From Pustulibacterium marinum (GTDB lineage: Bacteria > Bacteroidota > Bacteroidia > Flavobacteriales > Flavobacteriaceae): a stretch of DNA of 64,000 nucleotides. A program made the translations under genes and the position numbers. Below the pieces are notes generated by a model. That model was not told the origin of the DNA, made no database searches, and saw only the letters and a program-made list of their open reading frames with translations. Below, piece by piece: positions 7,401 through 17,418 of the stretch; the stretch's first letter is position 1; each line of letters starts with the position of its first letter. The stretch spans positions 62,001-126,000 of the forward strand of contig NZ_FPBK01000008.1 of assembly GCF_900116665.1 (NCBI RefSeq), written 5' to 3'.

Positions 7401-9353
7401 TTATTTGTTGTAAATAGTACTTGGCCAACTATCGTTTGAACCGTTGACATCTGGTAAAATCTTATCAGGATCAAGCTCTATAGCTTTCACTTGTTTGTCT
7501 GTTTTCAGAAAATAATTCCAGCTATCTCCTCGCTGCCAAATTTCAACTGGCAATTCTTTGGTTTCCGTAGAACCATCTGTATAGGTAACTTTCATTTTCA
7601 CCGGCATTGGAAAATCTCCTCTGTTCTCTAAAACCACCACGTAATTTCCTTGATAAGGATGCACCGCAGAAATGGCAAGATCTATATTTCCATTTCCATA
7701 GAACCAACCTCTCCAAAACCAGTTTAAGTTTTCACCCGCTCCATTTTCCATAGCATTAAAAAAGTCTGATGGCTGCGGATGTTTGAACGCCCAATTTTTG
7801 ATATACTCCTTGAAAGCAAAATCAAAACGCTCTGGTCCCAAAATATATTCGCGTAGCATAACCATTCCTAAAGCTGGCTTATAATATGCGGTATACCCTA
7901 AATTTCTTGTGTTTACAACATCAGGATAGGTATCAATACCTTCTCTATCTTTCTTGTTATAATATCCAAGATTTCTTCTTCCTTCTGTTAATGTTGAAGG
8001 ATATTCGCCATCATTGAACGCTACTGTACTGTAGTGATTGATAAACGTATTGAAACCTTCATCCATCCAAGGATATAAACGCTCGTTAGAACCTACAATC
8101 ATTGGAAACCAAATATGTCCAAATTCATGATCGGTTACTCCCCACAAGCTTTCACCTTTACTATCTACACCACAAAAAACAATTCCAGGATATTCCATTC
8201 CACCAACATTTGATGCCACATTAATTGCGTTAGGATAAGGATATTCAAACCATTGATTTGAATAATTTTCAATAGAACCTTTTACATATTCTGAAGATCT
8301 TCCCCAAGCATCATCTCCAGAAACCTCTACCGGATATACTGATTGTGCCATGGATTTTTTACCGCTAGGAAGATTGATTCTTGCTCCATCCCAAACAAAT
8401 GCTTTTGAAGTAGCAAAAGAAACATCACGTGTGTTTTCCATAGAAAAATGCCATGTTACCATTCCTTCTTTAACTGGTCTGGTTTTACTTGGATCATTTG
8501 CCTCTTCTGGAGTAATGATGTACACTCTTTTCTCACTGTTTTTCGCTTTCTCGAAACGTTCTCTCTCCGTAGCTGTTAAAACTTCTTTTGGATTTTCCAA
8601 CGCTCCAGAACCTACTACAATATGATCATAAGGAACGGTAATTTTATAATCAAAATCACCATATTCTAAATAGAACTCACCAGCTCCCAAATAAGGTTCG
8701 GTATTCCATCCTTTTACATCATCAAAAACAGCAACTCTTGGATACCATTGCGCCATGGAGTAAATAGTTCCGTTATTAGTTTCTAAACGTCCCATTCTAT
8801 CCATTCCTGCTTGTGGAATTTTAAACGAAAAATTCATACTCACAGTTGCAACACCGTCTTCTGCAGGAATTGGTTCTTCAAAGAAAACCTGCATTCGCGT
8901 ATCGGAGATTACATGTTTAGAAGAAGCTTTACCTCTTTTACCTACTTTAGCTTCTACATTTGAAATATCGTATCCACCGTCTGTATCACCCGAATATCTA
9001 TTCCCCATAATCGGAGTAGTTTGTGTTCCTCTAGAGGTTTCTGTAAAACGGTTTTGCTCAACATACATCCAAATATAATCTAGTGGTTGCGGACTGTTAT
9101 TATGATACGTTAAAGTTACTCTTCCGGTAAGTACATTTTTCTCATCATCAAGTGTAGCTTCTATTTTATAATCCGCTTCGTTCTGCCAGTATTTTTCACC
9201 TGGTTCTCCAATGGCAGCCCTGTAAACAGAACTTCTACGATACATAATGGGATTAAATTCTTCTTGATTATTGGGGGTGACTTCTTGTGCGGTCACACTA
9301 AAAACTTGAAAAGTCAACAGACCGGCCACGGTCCATTTCAACATGTTTTTCAT
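7401..9353 (-). CDS. Secreted M1-family metallopeptidase
   Basis: A 650-residue exported aminopeptidase-like zinc protease. A signal peptide (MKNMLKWTVAGLLTFQVFSVTAQ) is followed by a beta-rich N-terminal domain. The catalytic site is HEFGH at 409-413 with the third zinc ligand E432 in WMDEGFN, giving the exact HExxH-x18-E spacing of family M1. VGGMEYPGIVF (in the block upstream of the zinc site) corresponds to the family GxMEN exopeptidase motif, but it reads GGMEY, so aminopeptidase specificity may be altered. It probably trims peptides outside the cytoplasm. It is a single gene with its own terminator. Confidence 0.92.
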   Translation of the reverse strand: MKNMLKWTVAGLLTFQVFSVTAQEVTPNNQEEFNPIMYRRSSVYRAAIGEPGEKYWQNEADYKIEATLDDEKNVLTGRVTLTYHNNSPQPLDYIWMYVEQNRFTETSRGTQTTPIMGNRYSGDTDGGYDISNVEAKVGKRGKASSKHVISDTRMQVFFEEPIPAEDGVATVSMNFSFKIPQAGMDRMGRLETNNGTIYSMAQWYPRVAVFDDVKGWNTEPYLGAGEFYLEYGDFDYKITVPYDHIVVGSGALENPKEVLTATERERFEKAKNSEKRVYIITPEEANDPSKTRPVKEGMVTWHFSMENTRDVSFATSKAFVWDGARINLPSGKKSMAQSVYPVEVSGDDAWGRSSEYVKGSIENYSNQWFEYPYPNAINVASNVGGMEYPGIVFCGVDSKGESLWGVTDHEFGHIWFPMIVGSNERLYPWMDEGFNTFINHYSTVAFNDGEYPSTLTEGRRNLGYYNKKDREGIDTYPDVVNTRNLGYTAYYKPALGMVMLREYILGPERFDFAFKEYIKNWAFKHPQPSDFFNAMENGAGENLNWFWRGWFYGNGNIDLAISAVHPYQGNYVVVLENRGDFPMPVKMKVTYTDGSTETKELPVEIWQRGDSWNYFLKTDKQVKAIELDPDKILPDVNGSNDSWPSTIYNK

Positions 9354-9466
9354 GAACGTTGAATTTATATTTTACAATTTTAAAGATTGAAAATTACTTT
9401 ATTAATTCGTCATGAAGGAAATTATTGATTGGTTTAACAAATATTAACAATTTATAGACAAACACC

Positions 9467-10285
9467 TCAATAAGCTTCTCTTTTCAAATTTCGCTTTCTA
9501 AATTCTATTGGCCGCATGTGTACCATTTGCTCAAACACATTACTTAGTGATGCTACATTGCTATAACCACAAGCATATGCAATTTCACTTACAGACATGT
9601 CGGTTTCCAAAAGCATTTCCATAGTTCGGATTACGCGCGTTAATTTCACATACTGAAGAAATGAAATATCCATCTCTTCCCGAAATAAACGTGATAAACT
9701 TCTAGAACTCATTCCAAATTCTTTCGCTACCAAATCTAGTTTTAGATTTCCATCTAACTTCAAATGAATATGCTTTAATATCGCTTGAAGCGAAGCATTC
9801 TTGGTAGTCGGCAATGCTACTGGAAGTGGAATTCTAGAAACAGCCATCAACACATTTCGCAAGGCTATAAGAAACTCATACTTTTCTGATGATTCCTTGG
9901 TAAAACCTCCACGCCATTTTTCAGTATATAAAATCATTTCCATGATCAAATCAGTTACCGGATAGATTCCCATTTTTCGCAACTTATGATCCTTTGGAAA
10001 TAGATTGGTAGGAAAATACAAATTACGCACCATAATAATAGGTGAACGCAATTCTACATTATGGCGCATTCCTGCCGGAACCCAAACAAAATGTCGTGCC
10101 GGAAGAAAATATGAATTAGTGGGAGTATTCAAAAAAGCAATTCCACCCTCTACATAACTCAATTGATGCTTGTCATGCGTGTGTATTGGCAGCTTTTCTT
10201 CAATCTTTGTATGGTGTACATAAATACTTTCTTCCTGAGTATCAACATCATTTAGAAATCGAACTCCATCGTGACTAATTTCCAT
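9467..10285 (-). CDS. AraC-family transcriptional regulator
   Basis: A 272-residue regulator with an N-terminal cupin sensor domain (about 20-100, including HTHDKHQLSYVEGG) and a C-terminal double helix-turn-helix. The first HTH is LVAKEFGMSSRSLSRLFREE; the second is VSEIAYACGYSNVASLSNVF, followed by the typical RPIEFRKR end. It is transcribed divergently from the TolC-HlyD-MFS operon across 84 bp, so it most likely controls that efflux system in response to a small ligand. The ligand is not known. Confidence 0.9.
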   Translation of the reverse strand: MEISHDGVRFLNDVDTQEESIYVHHTKIEEKLPIHTHDKHQLSYVEGGIAFLNTPTNSYFLPARHFVWVPAGMRHNVELRSPIIMVRNLYFPTNLFPKDHKLRKMGIYPVTDLIMEMILYTEKWRGGFTKESSEKYEFLIALRNVLMAVSRIPLPVALPTTKNASLQAILKHIHLKLDGNLKLDLVAKEFGMSSRSLSRLFREEMDISFLQYVKLTRVIRTMEMLLETDMSVSEIAYACGYSNVASLSNVFEQMVHMRPIEFRKRNLKREAY

Positions 10286-10369
10286 AGCTTTTATTTTTGG
10301 CTCAAATTAATAAATATTTGACTAATTATAAAAAACAAGACTTTAACATTCTTTGGAACTTTGCATCAA

Positions 10370-11713
10370 ATGAAAAAGGAAATGAGAAACACTGCTATTA
10401 AAAAAACGTTCTTCCTTTTGTTTTTGCTATATATGCCATTTGCAATGGCTCAGGAAAAAGACAGTATTGCCATTAGCCTAGAAGATGCTTGGCAAAAAGC
10501 TGCAACCTTTAGCAAAGAACTTAAAGAACAACATTTACAAACTGAAATTGGCGAAGAACACATCAAAGACGCCAAGAGTCAAAAATTACCTTCTATAGAT
10601 TTTGACGCTTCCTACGGGAAATTGGCCAACGTCCCTGTTTTTGTAAACGGAATCACCAATGATGCGGAATACATTCATTTAGACGATCATAGTATTTATG
10701 AGGCATCTGCAAGTGCATATTTCAATATTTATGCCGGTGGAGCTACCAAAACGGCTATTAAAACTGCCGAAACAAAAGAGGATTTTTTAATTCACATTGA
10801 AGAAGAAACGGAAGATCAATTACATTTTGAAGTCATTCAGACCTATTTAGATCTACAACGCTATTATGAGTTCAAAGACCTTATCAAACAAAATATTAAA
10901 CAGAATAAAGAGCGTGTTCGCTTGATTCAACAATTGTTTGACAATGGAGTGGTTTTAAAAAGTGATGTTTTGCGTGCCAAGTTGCAATTATCTAAACAAC
11001 AAACACAATTGGTCACCATGCAAAACAATATTGTACTGGCTACACAATCACTCAATATTCTCATGGGAAATGAAGATGATTTACCTATTGTTCCTGCAGA
11101 TACAATTCAGTTGGGCTCTATAGGAATTGACAAAGCCTATGAAAATTATGTTACCGAAACCCTCACAAAATCACCATTAGAAAAAATGGCTGATAATCAA
11201 ATTGAATTAAGTGAATTAAAAACAGACGCACTCAAAGCCGATAAACGACCAAAAATTGGCTTATTTGGCAATTACGCTTATTCTTACCCACAAATCAAAT
11301 TGTACCCATATGCAGAATCACCTTATTTATTAGGAATTGCAGGAGTAAAATTATCCTATGACCTTTCTGCATTATACCATGATAAACACAAAGAGAAAGC
11401 GGCAGAGATTGCAGTGGAACAGCAAAAGGTAGCCAAAGCAAACATAGAAGACCAATTACGTAAAAAAGTAAAGCAAGCCTACAGCCGGTTTAATGAAGAT
11501 TTGGTTAAAGTAAATGTTGCCGAAGAAAATATTCAATCTGCAAAAGAAAACTACCGCATTGTAGACCAAACGTATTTCAATCAATTATCCTTATTAACAG
11601 ATTTGATTGATGCAGATACACAATTACTACAAGCACGTTTTGAGTTGGTAAACAACCAAATTGCGGCTAAACTACACTACTATCAATTATTAAAAATATC
11701 AGGAGCATTATAA
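10370..11713 (+). CDS. TolC-family outer-membrane efflux protein
   Basis: An outer-membrane channel subunit of about 447 residues for the tripartite pump encoded with the next two genes. A signal peptide ends at FAMAQ, followed by the long helical repeats typical of OEP proteins, for example YLDLQRYYEFKDLIKQNIKQ with LFDNGVVLKSDVLRAKLQLS and its counterpart in the second half. A TTG at 10361 is also in frame but falls in a promoter-like GAACTTTG, so ATG 10370 or 10382 is likelier. The stop and next start overlap as TAATG. Confidence 0.9.
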   Translation: MKKEMRNTAIKKTFFLLFLLYMPFAMAQEKDSIAISLEDAWQKAATFSKELKEQHLQTEIGEEHIKDAKSQKLPSIDFDASYGKLANVPVFVNGITNDAEYIHLDDHSIYEASASAYFNIYAGGATKTAIKTAETKEDFLIHIEEETEDQLHFEVIQTYLDLQRYYEFKDLIKQNIKQNKERVRLIQQLFDNGVVLKSDVLRAKLQLSKQQTQLVTMQNNIVLATQSLNILMGNEDDLPIVPADTIQLGSIGIDKAYENYVTETLTKSPLEKMADNQIELSELKTDALKADKRPKIGLFGNYAYSYPQIKLYPYAESPYLLGIAGVKLSYDLSALYHDKHKEKAAEIAVEQQKVAKANIEDQLRKKVKQAYSRFNEDLVKVNVAEENIQSAKENYRIVDQTYFNQLSLLTDLIDADTQLLQARFELVNNQIAAKLHYYQLLKISGAL

Positions 11714-12774
11714 TGAGTGAAGAATTAAAAAAATTTGAAAAGACCGACAGAATAGTTGTTAAAATCACCTATTTAGTTGCACTGTTCATCTTCATAGGAT
11801 TGATCATTTGGGGCGTTATGTCAACCATTAATCACTGGAGATACGAATACACAAACGACGCACAAGTTCAAGAATATATCAACCCAATTCTAAGTAGAGC
11901 AAACGGATATGTTCAAGAAATAAAATATAAAGATCATCAACAGGTTCAAAAAGGAGATACACTTGTAGTACTAGACAGAAATGAGGCTATGGTACAAAAA
12001 CAATTGGCCGAAGCTGCCTTGAGCGCCGCAGAAGCACAATTAAAAGTACTTCAAAGCAATCGTAATACCGCAAACTCTAGCTCTAGCATTAATCAAGCAC
12101 AAATAGATGCTGCACAAGCACAACTTTGGCAACAACAAAAGGAATTTGAGCGTTACAAAAATCTATTGGAGAACGACGCGGTTACTCAACAACATTTTGA
12201 AGATATTCAAACGAAATTAAAAGTTGCAGAAGCCAATGTAGAATCCATGAAAAGAACCTACAAAACCTCACTAAGCAAAACCAATGATGTGTCTGCGCAA
12301 ATAGAAGTAGCAAAAGCTACCATTGCAGAAAAAAAAGCTGCTCTGAATCAGATAGATTTAGATCTAAAATATGCTGTAATCACAGCACCCACCAACGGTT
12401 ACATGGGTAAAAAGAATTTACAAATAGGACAATTGGTACAAAAAGGGCAAACCATTGGTTTTATAGTAGATCAAAATCAAGGAAAATGGATTGTTGCTAA
12501 TTTTGAAGAAACTCAAATCGCAGAAATTCATGTAGGGCAAGAAGCAGAAATAAAGATTGACGCATACCCAAACCAAAGATTTCACGGGACTATAGAATCA
12601 TTTTCTCCTGCAACAGGTTCTCAATTTTCATTATTACCACCAGATAATGCTACAGGAAATTTTGTAAAAATTACACAACGATTCCCTGTTCGTATTCAGT
12701 TTAAAGATGATGAAAAAGCTTTAGTAAATCTTCGTGCTGGTATGAATGCCGAAGTGGAAATTCCAAAATCATAA
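11713..12774 (+). CDS. HlyD/EmrA-type periplasmic adaptor
   Basis: A 353-residue membrane fusion protein. It has a short cytoplasmic N-terminus, one membrane helix (about 16-36), a lipoyl half-domain (YTNDAQVQEYINPILSRANG), a coiled-coil hairpin rich in Ala and Gln (about 95-205), the second lipoyl half (YAVITAPTNGYMGKKNLQIG) and a beta-barrel domain. YTNDA close to the membrane helix is characteristic of EmrA-like adaptors that pair with MFS pumps, which matches the next gene. It overlaps the TolC gene by one base. Confidence 0.92.
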   Translation: MSEELKKFEKTDRIVVKITYLVALFIFIGLIIWGVMSTINHWRYEYTNDAQVQEYINPILSRANGYVQEIKYKDHQQVQKGDTLVVLDRNEAMVQKQLAEAALSAAEAQLKVLQSNRNTANSSSSINQAQIDAAQAQLWQQQKEFERYKNLLENDAVTQQHFEDIQTKLKVAEANVESMKRTYKTSLSKTNDVSAQIEVAKATIAEKKAALNQIDLDLKYAVITAPTNGYMGKKNLQIGQLVQKGQTIGFIVDQNQGKWIVANFEETQIAEIHVGQEAEIKIDAYPNQRFHGTIESFSPATGSQFSLLPPDNATGNFVKITQRFPVRIQFKDDEKALVNLRAGMNAEVEIPKS

Positions 12775-12784
12775 ATCTAACTGT

Positions 12785-14380
12785 ATGACCACATATCAAT
12801 ATTCATTTAAAAAGTGGGTTCCTCGCTGGTTAATGTTATTGGCTATTTTCATGACATTGATTCCCGTTGGAGCACTCTTAGGAATTTATTTAGGAGGAAT
12901 GAATAGCGCTATGAGTTATTACAACGGTGATTCCAATGATATTCGATTTTCGGTAGTCCTATATTATTTGGCCATTGCAAGCGCATTTCCTTTTGAGAAA
13001 GCCATTGCCAATAAGTTTACCACAAAGCCATACTTTGCCGCGAGTTGCATCTTATACGTTTTGCTGAATTTGATTTTATACAACACTCAAAATCTCATTC
13101 TTCTATTTGTATTCCGTTTTCTTGGCGGAGTGCTTTCACTAGCATTTATAGGAACTTTGTTTGCATTAATATTTCAGCAATTTCACTCTCAACGAAGTCG
13201 TATTTTGGGCTACGCACTATTGTATGGATCACTTTTGGGTTCCATTCCGCTATCTTACATTATTGATGCTTTTATCTTTTCGTATTATAATTTCAATGTT
13301 TTGTTTATGCTGAAGATTTTCATCTGTCTTCCCGGATTTACATTGCTATTTATTTGCCTAAAGAACAATGTAGATCTACGAGTAGAAAAATCTCATCTTA
13401 AAGAAAAAGTAGACTGGAGAAGTTTTGTATTGTACGCTTCCGCATTAATTACTGCTGCTTACACTCTTTGCTACGGTCAATATTACAATTGGTTTTATAG
13501 TACGCACATTATTTATGCTACCATATTTTTTGTAGTAACATTACTCCTATTTTTCTTCCGACAATTAAAACTGAAAAAACCATACATAGACCTTTCTATT
13601 TATAAACACCGAAATTTTAGAATAGGAATGTTGATGCTTATAGCATTTTATTTCTCTAAAGGTGACACTAGTGTCTCTTACGGATTTTTTGCCACAGGAG
13701 TACATCTTGATGTTTACCACAAAGCGTACGTAATGATTGTGAATGGTCTTGGCGTTTTTGCAGGAGCCGCTTTAACCGCACGTTTCTTGCTCGTAGGTAC
13801 TCGAATAAGACTTATATGGCTTACAGGGTTTGCATCGCTCCTATTTTTTCATATCTACATGATCTTCATTTTTGGAAATCAAGCTGAAACCAGCGATTTA
13901 TGGCTACCACTATTTTTCCAAGGCTTTGGTAATGGTACATTAATGCTATCTATAGTAATGTTTTACGCGACCGGAGTTCCTGCAGAAATTGGATTTTCAG
14001 CTTCTGTTACAGGAGTTTCATATCGTTTTTTCTCCTTTACCGCCAGCATGGCGTTGATTGCCTTTATGAGTTTAAAACAAGGAAGTACGCATTATAATGA
14101 TTTTGCGCAGGAAGTAGTAACAACAAACCCCGAAAGCACTCAGCATATAAAAGCTTATTCTCAGGCATTTTTAAACAAAGGCGCTTCACAATTGCAGGCC
14201 AAAGCAGGTGCAAAAAAATTATTGGGAGCAGAAGTACGTCAGCAAACTAATTTGCTATACGCCAGAGATTATTATATCTACATGAGTACATTTATTATTT
14301 TGGTAATGCTAAGCATTGCTTTAATTCCTCATTTCCAATATCATCTTCGAAAGATTGGTGACAAACTAGTACCGCTTTAA
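12785..14380 (+). CDS. MFS multidrug efflux transporter (DHA2-like)
   Basis: A 531-residue polytopic inner-membrane protein with about 14 hydrophobic segments, in the place EmrB takes in EmrAB-TolC systems. The sequence is divergent from classical EmrB, but gene order, length and helix number support an efflux pump. The frame is open from an ATG at 12746 inside the adaptor gene; the ATG at 12785 (MTTYQYSFKKWVPRW) avoids a 29-nt overlap and gives the usual short cytoplasmic N-terminus. There is no close terminator before polA. Confidence 0.82.
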   Translation: MTTYQYSFKKWVPRWLMLLAIFMTLIPVGALLGIYLGGMNSAMSYYNGDSNDIRFSVVLYYLAIASAFPFEKAIANKFTTKPYFAASCILYVLLNLILYNTQNLILLFVFRFLGGVLSLAFIGTLFALIFQQFHSQRSRILGYALLYGSLLGSIPLSYIIDAFIFSYYNFNVLFMLKIFICLPGFTLLFICLKNNVDLRVEKSHLKEKVDWRSFVLYASALITAAYTLCYGQYYNWFYSTHIIYATIFFVVTLLLFFFRQLKLKKPYIDLSIYKHRNFRIGMLMLIAFYFSKGDTSVSYGFFATGVHLDVYHKAYVMIVNGLGVFAGAALTARFLLVGTRIRLIWLTGFASLLFFHIYMIFIFGNQAETSDLWLPLFFQGFGNGTLMLSIVMFYATGVPAEIGFSASVTGVSYRFFSFTASMALIAFMSLKQGSTHYNDFAQEVVTTNPESTQHIKAYSQAFLNKGASQLQAKAGAKKLLGAEVRQQTNLLYARDYYIYMSTFIILVMLSIALIPHFQYHLRKIGDKLVPL

Positions 14381-14413
14381 CCAAATTTACCTGAAGAAAA
14401 GCCAAATTCTTTG

Positions 14414-14421
14414 TAGTTTTG
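14414..14421 (+). promoter_or_regulatory. Promoter -7 box TAGTTTTG for polA
   Basis: An exact TAnnTTTG match 32 nt upstream of the polA ATG, with a CTG at 14391-14393 in the -33 position (20-nt spacing). Confidence 0.5.
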
Positions 14422-14453
14422 AAAACCTGTTATCAAATTAAACAAAAGGAACA

Positions 14454-17261
14454 ATGGCAAAGAAAAGGCTTTTCTTACTTGACGCATACGCACTTATTTT
14501 TAGAGGTTATTACGCTTTCATAAAAAACCCAAGAATCAATTCAAAAGGCATGAATACCAGTGCCGTTATGGGGTTTATGAATTCGCTCTTAGATGTTATC
14601 AAAAGAGAAAATCCAGATCATTTAGCGGTTTGTTTTGACAAAGGCGGAAGTGTTGCCAGAACCGAAATGTTTACCGATTACAAAGCCAATCGTGATGAAA
14701 CGCCTGAAGCTATTCGTATTGCCATTCCTATTATCCAGGATATTATTACCGCAATGCATATTCCTTGTATTGAGAAAGAAGGTTTTGAAGCCGATGATAT
14801 CATTGGAACGTTGGCCAAACAAGCTGAAAAGGCAGGTTACGAAACCTTTATGGTAACACCAGATAAAGATTATGCCCAGTTAGTTTCCGAAAATATTTTC
14901 ATGTATCGCCCGGCAAGAATGGGAAATGGAATAGAAATTTGGGGAATTCCTGAAGTTCAGAAAAAATTTGGGGTTGAAACTCCAGAACAGGTTATAGATT
15001 TCCTTGGAATGATGGGTGACTCGGTTGATAATATTCCGGGATTACCTGGAGTTGGCGAAAAAACTGCTATTAAGTTTCTTCAGCAATTTGGCAGTATGGA
15101 AAATCTTTTAGCAAGCACAGACCAGTTGAAAGGTAAAATGAAAGAGAAAGTAGAAGCCAACAAAGAACTAGGACTACTTTCTAAAGAATTAGCCAGAATT
15201 ATGCTAGATGTTCCGGTAGAATTTCATGAGGAGAACTTTGAAATGTGTGATCCTGATTTTGAAAAAGTGAATGAAATTTTTCAAGAGTTAGAATTCCGAA
15301 GAATGTCCGAAAATTTAATGAAAGCCTATAAAAAGGAAGAAACCTTGCAAACTGCTGCGGGTGTAACTCCTGAAAATAACAACGGACAAACCGATCTTTT
15401 TGCAGATCTTACAGCAACAGCTACCGTAGAAACTACAACTTCTGGATTTATAACTGCAGAAACGCATCCTCATTTTTATCAATCGGTTACTTCTAAACTA
15501 GCTCGAAAGCTTTTATTAGACAAATTGATGCTTCAAAAAAGTGTTTGTTTTGATACCGAAACCACCAGCTTAAAATCTTTAGAGGCAGAGTTGGTAGGTA
15601 TTGCATTTTCTTGGGAAGCCGGAAAAGGATATTATGTAACGATTCCAGAAGATCAGGTAGAAGCAAAAGCTATTGTTGACGAATTCAAACCATTTTTTGA
15701 GGCTGAAGAAATTGAAAAAATTGGTCAGAATTTAAAGTATGACATCAAAGTTCTTTCCAACTATAATATTACCGTAAACGGTCCCATATTCGATACCATG
15801 ATTGCGCATTATCTAATCAATCCAGACATGCGTCATAATATGGATGTGCTCGCCGAAACGTATTTAAACTACCAACCTATTTCTATTGAAACGTTGATTG
15901 GTAAAAAAGGGAAAAATCAAAAATCGATGCGCTCTGTAGACATCGACAAACAGACGGAATATGCTGTAGAAGATGCAGACATCACATTTCAACTAAAACA
16001 AGTTTTTGCTCCTGAATTAGAAAAACGAAATGCTAAAAAATTATTTGAAGAAGTAGAAGCTCCACTGGTAAAAGTGCTGGCCGCTATGGAAATTGAAGGA
16101 ATTAATGTTGATGAAAAATTCTTAGGAACACTTTCTGAAGCACTAAAAACTGACATAGCCGAATTAGAAAAATCAATTTTTGAACAAGCAGGAGAAGAAT
16201 TCAACCTGGCGTCTCCAAAACAATTAGGTCCTATTTTATTTGACAAATTGAAATTGGTAGACAAACCGAAGAAAACCAAAACTGGTCAATATTCTACTGC
16301 AGAAGATGTACTTTCTTATTTAGCTAAAGACCATAAAATTGTTGAAGACATTTTAACCTGGAGATCGCTGAATAAATTATTGAGTACATATGTAGATGCC
16401 TTGCCAAAAGAAGTCAATGCGAAAACAGGACGAATTCATACAGTCTACAGTCAGGCCGTAGCTGCTACCGGACGTTTGAGTAGCAACAATCCAAACCTTC
16501 AAAATATTCCAATTAGAACGGAACGCGGTAGACAAGTACGTAAAGCATTTGTACCAAGAAATGAAGAGTATACCATTCTAGCTGCCGATTATTCTCAGAT
16601 AGAATTGCGCATCATTGCTGCATTGAGTGAAGAAGAAACTATGATCAACGCCTTTAAACATGGAGAAGACATTCACGCTTCTACTGCTGCAAAAGTTTTC
16701 AAAGTTGATCTAGAAGACGTAACGCGCGAACAACGTAGCAATGCCAAAACTGTAAACTTTGGTATTATATATGGTGTTTCCGCATTTGGATTGAGCAACC
16801 AAACTTCTCTAAACAGAAGCGAAGCCAAAGAATTGATTGACACCTATTATGAAACCTATCCAAAACTTAAAGCCTACATGAGTTCACAAGTGCATTTTGC
16901 ACAAGACAATGGCTATGTGGAAACTATTTTAGGAAGAAGAAGATATTTAGCAGACATCAATTCTCGTAATCAAGTAGTTCGTGGTGCTGCAGAGCGAAAT
17001 GCAGTAAATGCTCCTATTCAAGGAAGTGCTGCAGACATCATAAAATTGGCAATGATCAATATTCATAAAAAACTTCAAACTGAAGAGTATCAAACCAAAA
17101 TGCTTTTACAAGTACATGATGAATTGGTTTTTGACGCTTACAAACCAGAATTAGACAAGGTGAAAGCAATGATTCAAACAGAAATGGAAAACGCCTATAA
17201 TATGACAGTTCCATTAGATGTTGAAGTGGGGCTTGGGGATGATTGGTTAACTGCACATTAA
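14454..17261 (+). CDS. polA: DNA polymerase I
   Basis: A 935-residue three-domain DNA polymerase I for Okazaki-fragment processing and repair. The 5' nuclease domain (about 1-290) has LFLLDAYALIFRGYYAF and VTPDKDYAQLV. The 3'-5' exonuclease domain (about 330-520) keeps the acidic residues in VCFDTETTSL, so proofreading is probably active. The polymerase domain has motif A (AADYSQIELRII), motif B (RSNAKTVNFGIIYG) and motif C (LLQVHDELVFD). The gene has its own promoter box and a terminator. Confidence 0.98.
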   Translation: MAKKRLFLLDAYALIFRGYYAFIKNPRINSKGMNTSAVMGFMNSLLDVIKRENPDHLAVCFDKGGSVARTEMFTDYKANRDETPEAIRIAIPIIQDIITAMHIPCIEKEGFEADDIIGTLAKQAEKAGYETFMVTPDKDYAQLVSENIFMYRPARMGNGIEIWGIPEVQKKFGVETPEQVIDFLGMMGDSVDNIPGLPGVGEKTAIKFLQQFGSMENLLASTDQLKGKMKEKVEANKELGLLSKELARIMLDVPVEFHEENFEMCDPDFEKVNEIFQELEFRRMSENLMKAYKKEETLQTAAGVTPENNNGQTDLFADLTATATVETTTSGFITAETHPHFYQSVTSKLARKLLLDKLMLQKSVCFDTETTSLKSLEAELVGIAFSWEAGKGYYVTIPEDQVEAKAIVDEFKPFFEAEEIEKIGQNLKYDIKVLSNYNITVNGPIFDTMIAHYLINPDMRHNMDVLAETYLNYQPISIETLIGKKGKNQKSMRSVDIDKQTEYAVEDADITFQLKQVFAPELEKRNAKKLFEEVEAPLVKVLAAMEIEGINVDEKFLGTLSEALKTDIAELEKSIFEQAGEEFNLASPKQLGPILFDKLKLVDKPKKTKTGQYSTAEDVLSYLAKDHKIVEDILTWRSLNKLLSTYVDALPKEVNAKTGRIHTVYSQAVAATGRLSSNNPNLQNIPIRTERGRQVRKAFVPRNEEYTILAADYSQIELRIIAALSEEETMINAFKHGEDIHASTAAKVFKVDLEDVTREQRSNAKTVNFGIIYGVSAFGLSNQTSLNRSEAKELIDTYYETYPKLKAYMSSQVHFAQDNGYVETILGRRRYLADINSRNQVVRGAAERNAVNAPIQGSAADIIKLAMINIHKKLQTEEYQTKMLLQVHDELVFDAYKPELDKVKAMIQTEMENAYNMTVPLDVEVGLGDDWLTAH

Positions 17262-17283
17262 TATTTTATAGAAATAATTGATA

Positions 17284-17312
17284 AAATCCGAAGTAAACCT
17301 TCGGATTTTTTG
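17284..17312 (+). terminator. polA terminator
   Basis: AAATCCGAAG (17284-17293), loop TAAAC and CTTCGGATTT (17299-17308), followed by more T. Confidence 0.88.
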
Positions 17313-17418
17313 CTTTATAAGAACAAATAGAGTTTTATTTTGAAAAAATCATAGATTCTAAAAACTGATGGATGTTTTCTCTCGTAGATACTTGTATAAA
17401 CTTAAAAATTCTACTACT